From the NCBI GenBank assembly GCA_015657635.1, contig JACDQM010000027.1, positions 1-64,000 of the forward strand: a stretch of DNA of 64,000 nt. Reading direction: 5' to 3'. The notes below the pieces were generated by a model. It ran no database searches. It had not been told where the DNA came from and was given only the letters and a program-made list of their open reading frames with translations. The DNA comes from Roseateles sp. (GTDB lineage: Bacteria; Pseudomonadota; Gammaproteobacteria; Burkholderiales; Burkholderiaceae_C). Position 1 is the stretch's first letter. Each line of letters starts with the position of its first letter. Of this stretch, positions 58,367-64,000 are shown in pieces. Made by a program: the position numbers and the translations under genes.

Positions 58367-59749
58367 ATGCATCCATCACCTGTCGAGACGAGCGATCTGG
58401 CAACCCTGCAGCGCACGCTGGCGCGCCGCGTCGCCATTCCCACCGAGAGCCAGAACCACGAGCGGGCGCCTGAGCTGAGGCGCTATCTCGACGAGGAGCT
58501 GCGTCCCGAACTGGAAGCCATGGGCTTTGTCTGCGAGGACTGGCCCAATCCCGTGGACGGCGCGCCGCCGATGCTGTTTGCCGAGCGCCATGAGGCCGCT
58601 GCCTTGCCGACCGTGCTGATGTACGGCCATGGCGATGTGGTGCCGGGTGATGACAGCAAGTGGCGCAAGGCCGCCTCACCCTGGGCGCTGGAGGCCAAGG
58701 ATGGCCGCTGGTACGGCCGCGGCGTGGCCGACAACAAGGGCCAGCACAGCGTGAACCTGCAGGCCCTGGGCCGGGTGCTGCAGTCGCGTGGCCGGTTGGG
58801 CTTCAACGTCAAGTGGCTGTTCGAGATGGGCGAGGAGGTCGGCTCGCCCGGCCTCAAGCAGCAGTGCGAGTTGCGCGCGGCGCAGCTGGCGGCCGATGTC
58901 TTCATCGCCTCTGACGGCCCGCGCTTGAGCCAGCAGCAGCCGACGCTGTTCCTCGGCTCGCGCGGGGTGATGAATTTCGATCTGGAGCTGGACCTGCGCG
59001 ACGGCGCCCATCACTCCGGCAACTGGGGCGGCTTGCTGGCCAATCCGGGCGTGCAGCTGGCGGCGGCCATCCACAGCATCGTCGACGCACGCGGCGTGAT
59101 CCGCGTCGAGGCTTTGCGTCCACCGGCCGTGCCGGCTGCGGTGCGCGAGGCGCTGGCGGGTGTGCAGCCGGGAGAGCCCGGCGGGCCGGTGATCGATGCC
59201 GACTGGGGCGAGCCGGGGTTGACGCCGGCCGAACGCGTGTTCGGCTGGAACAGCATCGAGGTGCTGGCCTTCAAGTGCGGCAATCCGGACAAGCCGGTCA
59301 ATGCCATTCCGCCCAAGGCAGTGGCGCACATGCAGATCCGCTTCGTCGTGGGCCGTGACCCGGCAAGCTTCCTGCCGGCCCTGCGGGCGCATCTGGATGC
59401 GCAGGGTTTTGAGCGGGTTCAGCTGCGGCAGGCCGGGGGCGAGATCATGGCGGCGACAAGGCTCGATCCGGACAGCCCCTGGGTGCGCTGGGCGCTGGCC
59501 TCGATGCGCGAGACCACCGGCGTCGAGCCGGTGCTGCTGCCCAACCTGGGCGGCTCGCTGCCGAATGATTGCTTTGCCGAGGTGCTGGGTCTGCCGACGC
59601 TGTGGGTGCCGCATTCGGTGCCAACCTGCGCGCAGCATGCGCCGGATGAGCATCTGCCGGTGTTCACGCTGGAACAGGGCTTGAAGATCATGGCGGGCCT
59701 GTTCAGCGACCTGGGGCAGGGCTGGCCCAGCGGCACGCAGCAGGGCTGA
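58367..59749 (+). CDS. M20-family metallopeptidase
   Basis: A 460-residue dizinc peptidase of the M20/ArgE/dipeptidase group. Metal ligands and base: [10 protein letters not shown] (about residue 86), [10 protein letters not shown] (Asp about 124), MGEEVGSPG (Glu pair about 156), ASDGPR (about 183), and a C-terminal His in [15 protein letters not shown]. Between 195 and 370 lies the dimerisation lid. The exact substrate is not evident. It is inserted opposite to the pth/rplY strand. Confidence 0.9.
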   Translation: MHPSPVETSDLATLQRTLARRVAIPTESQNHERAPELRRYLDEELRPELEAMGFVCEDWPNPVDGAPPMLFAERHEAAALPTVLMYGHGDVVPGDDSKWRKAASPWALEAKDGRWYGRGVADNKGQHSVNLQALGRVLQSRGRLGFNVKWLFEMGEEVGSPGLKQQCELRAAQLAADVFIASDGPRLSQQQPTLFLGSRGVMNFDLELDLRDGAHHSGNWGGLLANPGVQLAAAIHSIVDARGVIRVEALRPPAVPAAVREALAGVQPGEPGGPVIDADWGEPGLTPAERVFGWNSIEVLAFKCGNPDKPVNAIPPKAVAHMQIRFVVGRDPASFLPALRAHLDAQGFERVQLRQAGGEIMAATRLDPDSPWVRWALASMRETTGVEPVLLPNLGGSLPNDCFAEVLGLPTLWVPHSVPTCAQHAPDEHLPVFTLEQGLKIMAGLFSDLGQGWPSGTQQG

Positions 59750-59766
59750 TTCGCAGCACCAAGAAG

Positions 59767-59790
59767 AAAGGCCCCGCAAGCGGGGCCTTT
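59767..59790. terminator. Bidirectional terminator between M20 gene and rplY
   Basis: Perfect 10-bp stem AAAGGCCCCG / CGGGGCCTTT with a four-base loop, in the 79-bp gap between two convergent genes. On the minus strand TTTCTTCTT follows; on the plus strand only the three T of the stem. Confidence 0.75.
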
Positions 59791-59828
59791 CGACATGCGG
59801 CGTGAGCCGGGTGAAGAAGAAGTAAAGA

Positions 59829-60452
59829 TTACTTCTTCTTGCCCTTCTTGCCCTTGCCATCGTCGGCCGGTGCGGCGGCAACGACGATTTCTTCCTTTGC
59901 CGGCTCGACCGGGGTGGCGATCACCGGGTTCGGCTTGCCGTGCGTGACGACCTTGATGCCAGCGGGCAGCGTGATGTCGTTGACATGCAGCGAGTGGCCC
60001 TTGGTCATGCCGCTCAGGTTCACTTCGATGAACTCGGGCAGCTGCTGAGCCAGGCAGGTGATGGCCAGCTCGGTGATCACGTGGTTGACCGTGCAGTGGT
60101 CCAGCTTGACGGCCGGCGACTCGGCTTCACCGACGAAGTGCAGCGGCACCTTCTTGGTGATCTTTGTCGTGTTGTCGACGCGCTGGAAGTCGCAGTGCAG
60201 GACTTGCGGCTTGTAGGGGTGCAGCTGGTAGTCGCGCAGCAGCACCTGGGTGACGGCGCCGTTCAGTTCCATCTCGAGGATGGAGCTGTGGAAGGCTTCC
60301 TTCTTCAGGGCGTGGAACAGCGCGTTGTGGTCCAGCTCGATCATGGCGGGTTCGCCGGCGCCGAAAACGACGGCAGGCACCTTGCCAGCGATGCGCAGGC
60401 GGCGGCTCGCTCCGGTCCCCTGCAGCGTGCGCTCAAAAGCGGTGAATTTCAT
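59829..60452 (-). CDS. rplY: 50S ribosomal protein L25/CTC form
   Basis: A 207-residue L25 with the N-terminal 5S rRNA-binding domain ([34 protein letters not shown]) and the C-terminal TL5/CTC domain ([22 protein letters not shown]-like region and [19 protein letters not shown]). It ends in a Lys-rich tail. It follows prs after an intervening terminator. Confidence 0.95.
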   Translation of the reverse strand: MKFTAFERTLQGTGASRRLRIAGKVPAVVFGAGEPAMIELDHNALFHALKKEAFHSSILEMELNGAVTQVLLRDYQLHPYKPQVLHCDFQRVDNTTKITKKVPLHFVGEAESPAVKLDHCTVNHVITELAITCLAQQLPEFIEVNLSGMTKGHSLHVNDITLPAGIKVVTHGKPNPVIATPVEPAKEEIVVAAAPADDGKGKKGKKK

Positions 60453-60468
60453 AAAAGCTCCAAATGAA

Positions 60469-60489
60469 GAAACGCCACCCTGGCGTTTC
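60469..60489 (-). other. Leader hairpin ahead of rplY
   Basis: On the minus strand, a 9-bp stem GAAACGCCA / TGGCGTTTC with a three-base loop, then TTCATTTGGAGC and the ATG about 16 bp on. The hairpin sits in the mRNA leader and could affect rplY translation or act as an attenuator; the run of T is poor. Confidence 0.4.
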
Positions 60490-60525
60490 GGAAGGTGGAA
60501 GGCCCGCGACCAGGCTCTTCCGAAC

Positions 60526-60551
60526 AAAAGGCCCGGTCTTGCGACCGAGCC
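60526..60551 (-). terminator. Terminator after prs
   Basis: On the minus strand GGCTCGGTC then a four-base loop then GACCGGGCC followed by TTTTGTTC, ten bases past the prs stop. Nine base pairs with one G-T. Some read-through to rplY is possible. Confidence 0.8.
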
Positions 60552-60561
60552 ATCTGAATTC

Positions 60562-61560
60562 TTAGAAGTTGTTGTTCTGTTCCGAGAACAGGGACGTCAC
60601 CGACTCGCCATCCGAAATACGGCGGATCGTTTCTGCAAACAGGAAGGCCACCGACAGCTGGCGGATCTTGCCGCAGGCACGCGCTGCGTTCGAGAGCGGA
60701 ATCGTGTTGGTGATCACCACCTCGTCCAGATGCGAGTTCGAGATGCGCTCGATTGCCGGGCCGGACAGGATGGGGTGGGTGCAGTAAGCAAACACGCTCT
60801 TGGCGCCGCGGTCCTTCAGCACCTCGGCCGCCTTCACCAGCGTGCCGGCCGTGTCGATCATGTCATCCATGATCACGCAATTGCGGCCGTCGATCTCGCC
60901 GATCACGTGCATCACTTCGGAGACGTTGGCGGCGGGGCGGCGCTTGTCGATGATGGCCAGATCGCAACCCAGCTGCTTGGCCAGCGCGCGTGCGCGCACC
61001 ACGCCGCCGACGTCGGGGCTGACCACCACCAGATTGGAATAGTTGCGGCTCTTCAGGTCGGACAGCAGCACCGGGCTGGCGTAGATATTGTCGACCGGGA
61101 TGTCGAAGAAGCCCTGGATCTGGTCAGCGTGCAGGTCCATCGTGAGCACGCGCTCGACGCCGACGGTTTCCAGCAGATTGGCCACCACCTTGGCCGAGAT
61201 CGGCACACGGGTGCTGCGCGGACGACGGTCCTGGCGGGCGTAGCCGAAATAGGGGATCACGGCTGTGATGCGGCGAGCGCTGGAGCGCTTCAACGCATCA
61301 ACCATCACCAGCAGCTCCATCAGGTTGTCGTTCGTCGGTGCACAGGTCGGCTGAACGACGAACACATCGCGGGCACGAACGTTCTGCTGGATCTCAACGT
61401 CGACTTCGCCATCCGAAAAACGGCCGACCTTGGCTTTGCCGAGTTCGAGCCCCAGATGGGTGGCAATTTCTTGGGAGAGCACCGGATTCGCGTTCCCGGT
61501 GAAGAGGACGGTATTGAGCAGCACGGGCCATCCTTTTGCAAAGGACCCGTGGCCAGCCAT
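60562..61560 (-). CDS. prs: Ribose-phosphate pyrophosphokinase
   Basis: A 332-residue PRPP synthetase. [20 protein letters not shown] (about 20) begins the conserved sequence; [15 protein letters not shown] is the ATP loop, [15 protein letters not shown] the flexible loop, and [18 protein letters not shown] the PRPP-binding motif. The ATG used is 18 codons before conservation starts; a start nearer FTGNAN is possible. The tRNA-Gln gene lies directly upstream. Confidence 0.94.
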   Translation of the reverse strand: MAGHGSFAKGWPVLLNTVLFTGNANPVLSQEIATHLGLELGKAKVGRFSDGEVDVEIQQNVRARDVFVVQPTCAPTNDNLMELLVMVDALKRSSARRITAVIPYFGYARQDRRPRSTRVPISAKVVANLLETVGVERVLTMDLHADQIQGFFDIPVDNIYASPVLLSDLKSRNYSNLVVVSPDVGGVVRARALAKQLGCDLAIIDKRRPAANVSEVMHVIGEIDGRNCVIMDDMIDTAGTLVKAAEVLKDRGAKSVFAYCTHPILSGPAIERISNSHLDEVVITNTIPLSNAARACGKIRQLSVAFLFAETIRRISDGESVTSLFSEQNNNF

Positions 61561-61583
61561 CGTGTCCGGGTCTTTCAGAAACC

Positions 61584-61605
61584 AAAAAACCCGAAGACCG
61601 GGTTT
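61584..61605 (-). terminator. Terminator-like hairpin after tRNA-Gln
   Basis: On the minus strand AAACCCG / CGGGTTT with T-run of six, about 40 bp past the tRNA 3' end and 24 bp before the prs ATG. A second short hairpin (GAGTTCCG / CGGAACTC) lies between it and the tRNA. It may separate the tRNA transcript from prs. Confidence 0.65.
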
Positions 61606-61645
61606 CTCGAATCCAGAGTTCCGTAGACGGAACTCTCAAATCATT

Positions 61646-61722
61646 TGGCAGGGGAGGAAGGACTCGAACCCTCGCATGTCGGAATCAAAATCCGATGCCT
61701 TGACCAACTTGGCGACTCCCCT
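61646..61722 (-). tRNA. tRNA-Gln (anticodon TTG)
   Basis: A 77-base cloverleaf with encoded CCA. The acceptor arms AGGGGAG / CTCCCCT pair perfectly, with discriminator G. The anticodon stem TCGGA/TCCGA encloses TTTTGAT, giving anticodon TTG; the T arm contains GGTTCGAGTCC. Its place between ispE and prs is a conserved betaproteobacterial order. Confidence 0.96.
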
Positions 61723-61761
61723 ACACAGGACACTGCAGAGCTGCAGCACCCCAAAACCTTT

Positions 61762-62733
61762 TCAGTCCCCGGCCCAGCCGTGAAGCGGGTGCCTGTCCAG
61801 ACTGCGACACATCCTGCCAACCCAGTCCGCCGGAAGATCCTGCGGCCATATCGCCATGGGCTGGCTCTCTGAGCCTGTTTCCCCCTGCATTATCAGGCCT
61901 GCTTCAGTGCCGATTCTTGCGAATACCGCACTGCCTGAGCCTGTCATCCGGCTATTGCCGAACTGGCTCTCAAGCATGCCCAACGCTTGACTGACTTCAG
62001 CGCAACTTGCTTCGGCCGGCGGTTGCAGGTCATTGCGACCAAAACCACCGACAAGCCTTGCTGCGCCTTCGGCATCCAAGCTCACACTGTCAGATGATGA
62101 CTCGGCATTGTCTGCCTTGACGTCTGCGCTGTTGTGTGCAGGAAAGCCCGCTACTATAGCCACGGATTCCGATCTTGCCAAGAGGGGACTCGAAAAAATA
62201 TCCTTGGTCGCGATGCTGACCGGCGGCTTGAGCACGGCATAGCGCTGCGCCGGCAGGTCCAGCGGATGCAGGATCTCGCCAATGCCCTCTACAAAGGCGT
62301 GCCGGCCGCCGAGGAAGAAGGGCACATCGGCGCCCAGACTCAGGCCGAGCTTCATCAGGCGGGACAGCGGCCAGTTCAGCCCCCACAGGCGATTCAGCGC
62401 CAGCAGCGTCGAGGCCGCATCCGAGGAGCCTCCGCCCATGCCGGCGCCGGATGGCAGGCGTTTCTCGATGTGGATGTTTGCACCCTGTGTGACACCGCTG
62501 GCCTGCTGCAGGCTGCGGGCGGCGCGCAGGCACAGGTCATCCGGCGGCAAGGCATCGCCCTGATCGTGGCGCTGCAGCAGGCCATCGCTTCGTCGTTCGA
62601 AGTGCAGGGTGTCGGCCCAATCGATCAGCACGAACAGCGACTGCAGCAGGTGGTATCCATCGGGGCGCTTGCCCACCACATGCAGAAAGAGATTGAGCTT
62701 GGCCGGGGCCGGGACGTCGTACAGGGCGAGCAT
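61762..62733 (-). CDS. ispE: 4-diphosphocytidyl-2-C-methyl-D-erythritol kinase
   Basis: A GHMP kinase of the MEP isoprenoid pathway, 323 residues. PAPAKLNLFLHVVGKRPDGYH starts the fold; the ATP loop is LPSGAGMGGGSSDAAS (about 90-105), and the C-terminal MTGSGSAVFA is complete. About 30 residues longer than usual, due to a Ser/Asp-rich insert near 195-225 (NAESSSDSVSLDAEG). The reading frame is intact. Downstream of lolB by 12 bp. Confidence 0.93.
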   Translation of the reverse strand: MLALYDVPAPAKLNLFLHVVGKRPDGYHLLQSLFVLIDWADTLHFERRSDGLLQRHDQGDALPPDDLCLRAARSLQQASGVTQGANIHIEKRLPSGAGMGGGSSDAASTLLALNRLWGLNWPLSRLMKLGLSLGADVPFFLGGRHAFVEGIGEILHPLDLPAQRYAVLKPPVSIATKDIFSSPLLARSESVAIVAGFPAHNSADVKADNAESSSDSVSLDAEGAARLVGGFGRNDLQPPAEASCAEVSQALGMLESQFGNSRMTGSGSAVFARIGTEAGLIMQGETGSESQPMAIWPQDLPADWVGRMCRSLDRHPLHGWAGD

Positions 62734-62745
62734 GGCAAAAGAGGG

Positions 62746-63291
62746 TCAGGGATTGAGGCGCACCCGCAGTGTCAGTGCCGGCGCTGCCAACCGGCGCGCG
62801 ACGAGCAGGCCTTCACCAAAGCGATCAAGCTCGATGCGCCAACCGATTTGCGTGAAGCCGCGTGCCGGCGCAGGCAGGGGTTCAGAGGCGGAGAGCGGCC
62901 AGGGGCGAGCGCGCAGCCAATCGAACAGGGCTGCCACGGGCACAGGCTCGCCAAGCAAGTCCTGCCCCAGTTCGTCGAGGCTGTTGAAGTGGCGCTTTTC
63001 ATTGGGCGTTTCAAGCAGCACCGAGCCTGCAGACCAGCTGGCGCGGGCGACCAGGCTGCCCAGCGGTGTGCTCAGCTCCAGCTGACCGGCGTCGGCATTG
63101 CCCAGCAGTTCGAAGGTGCTGCTGCCGCTGCTGCCCGCGTCCGACTGCACCGACAGCCGCCCGTGGAGACGCTCGCCGCTGAAGTCTTGGCTGGGCGGGC
63201 GGCTGGCGCAGCCGCTGCCCAGGATGGCCAGCGCCAGCAGCGCCGCCGCACCCAGCTGACGGCGCTGGAAGTTCTTGCTTGGATTCATCAA
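62746..63291 (-). CDS. lolB: Outer-membrane lipoprotein insertion protein
   Basis: A 181-residue LolB that accepts lipoproteins from LolA and places them in the outer membrane. The signal ends in a near-lipobox LGSGC with Cys about residue 28. FSGERLHGRLSVQ, LGSLVARASWSAG and GFTQIGWRIELDRF match the family. Conserved partner of ispE. Confidence 0.88.
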   Translation of the reverse strand: MMNPSKNFQRRQLGAAALLALAILGSGCASRPPSQDFSGERLHGRLSVQSDAGSSGSSTFELLGNADAGQLELSTPLGSLVARASWSAGSVLLETPNEKRHFNSLDELGQDLLGEPVPVAALFDWLRARPWPLSASEPLPAPARGFTQIGWRIELDRFGEGLLVARRLAAPALTLRVRLNP

Positions 63292-63293
63292 GC

Positions 63294-64000
63294 TCAGGGG
63301 CGGGCGCCCTGCAGGCGCTTGACCGTTTCGCGCAGCGCTTCATTCTTGGGATCGCGCTGGCTGCCTTCGCGCCAGATGCGCTGTGCCTCATCGCGCTCGC
63401 CCGTGACCCACAGCACCTCGCCCAGGTGGGCGGCAATCTCGGCATCGGGCCGGGCCTTGTAGGCCTGGCGCAGCAGGCGCAGTGCTTCGGCGTGATTGCC
63501 CAGCCGGAATTCCACCCAGCCCAGGCTGTCGACGATGAAGGGCTCGCCGGGGGCGAATTCCAGCGCCTTGGCGATCAAGGTGCGAGCCTCGCTCAGGCGC
63601 AGGCTGCGCTCAGCCAGCGAATAGCCCAGTGCGTTGTAAGCGTGGTAGTGCTCGGGCTTGATCTCCATGACGCGGCGCAGCAGCTGCTCCATCTCGTCGA
63701 GCCGCCCGATCTTCTCGGCCATCATCGCCTGCTCGTAGAGCATGTCGACATCGTTGGGAAACTGCTGATTGGCGGTGGCAAGCACCGCATAGGCCTGCTG
63801 CCAGTCCTGCAGATCCCGCATCAGCTGCGATTCCGCCGTCAGCTTGGCGCGGCGGTCTTCATCGCGCTCGCCGGGCATGTCCTGCAGCAGCTTGCGCGCT
63901 TCGGCCACCTGGCCTTGGCGAGCCAGCAGCGAGGCGCGCCGGAAATTCACCTCAAGCTGGCGCTGCGGCAGATCGACCTTGGCGAGCCAGGCCTGCGCGG
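63294..64000 (-). CDS. TPR protein, 5' part outside the window
   Basis: At least 235 residues of a tetratricopeptide-repeat protein; its start lies beyond the window end. Repeats are visible at FRRASLLARQGQVAEARKLL, DLQDWQQAYAVLATANQQFP, HYHAYNALGYSLAERSLRLSEA and FRLGNHAEALRLLRQAYKAR. In Burkholderiales a large TPR protein commonly precedes lolB. Two bases separate it from lolB. Confidence 0.85.
   Translation of the reverse strand, partial: AQAWLAKVDLPQRQLEVNFRRASLLARQGQVAEARKLLQDMPGERDEDRRAKLTAESQLMRDLQDWQQAYAVLATANQQFPNDVDMLYEQAMMAEKIGRLDEMEQLLRRVMEIKPEHYHAYNALGYSLAERSLRLSEARTLIAKALEFAPGEPFIVDSLGWVEFRLGNHAEALRLLRQAYKARPDAEIAAHLGEVLWVTGERDEAQRIWREGSQRDPKNEALRETVKRLQGARP

Overview
The window is high-GC bacterial chromosome, very probably from a betaproteobacterium of the order Burkholderiales (a Roseateles/Paucibacter/Rubrivivax-like lineage). 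The grounds are the gene families and their order: a Bug/TctC receptor, a TRAP transporter with a TAT signal, a his operon behind an ABC transporter and bolA, and the order lolB-ispE-tRNA-Gln-prs-rplY-pth. The genus is inference. I see no insertion sequence, phage, CRISPR array, rRNA or plasmid function. Apart from a few frameshifts the window is densely packed, ordinary coding DNA.

Layout. 0-8.4 kb: a broken SDR gene, a flavodoxin-fold oxidoreductase, a methyltransferase, a catabolic operon (3-hydroxyacyl-CoA-dehydrogenase-like, BKACE and Bug receptor genes) with a divergent LysR regulator, a broken matrixin-like protease and an EamA exporter. 8.5-13.8 kb: an Lrp/AsnC regulator divergent from a giant indolepyruvate ferredoxin oxidoreductase, then a family-3 solute-binding protein. 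14-17.9 kb: a dctPQM TRAP transporter whose DctM carries an unusual low-complexity insert. 18.2-24.1 kb: CYTH-CHAD protein, AlkB hydroxylase, small exported proteins and a TetR regulator. 24.1-34.8 kb: ABC-2 transporter, bolA, hisGDCBHA, an exported metallo-beta-lactamase-fold protein, hisF, rsmD, coaD and a ferredoxin. 34.8-57.2 kb: a very long minus-strand cobalamin locus. 57.2-64 kb: pth, an M20 peptidase, and rplY, prs, tRNA-Gln, ispE, lolB and a TPR protein.

The centrepiece is the cobalamin locus. A canonical B12 riboswitch at about 57.0-57.16 kb precedes btuB, cobU, btuF, btuC, btuD, cobB, an ExbB/MotA-like gene, a DUF2149 gene, a secreted membrane-anchored CobN-like giant protein, a second TonB receptor, bluB, cobO, cbiB, cobC/cobD, cobQ and cobT. 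An HD-GYP response regulator, cobS and an alpha-ribazole phosphatase gene follow on the same strand. Most junctions are start/stop overlaps. Together these genes import corrinoids, make 5,6-dimethylbenzimidazole and complete the late steps to the cobamide. The four genes TonB receptor, CobN-like, DUF2149 and ExbB-like form a module that resembles Bacteroidota HmuR/S/U/V haem-utilisation systems but sits inside a B12 operon. It is the best candidate for an under-described system in this window.

Caution on data quality: eight genes are interrupted by nine frameshifts, and every one is repaired by adding a single base. This points to single-base deletion errors in the assembly rather than to nine real pseudogenisation events. 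I annotate these as one gene each and say where the break lies.
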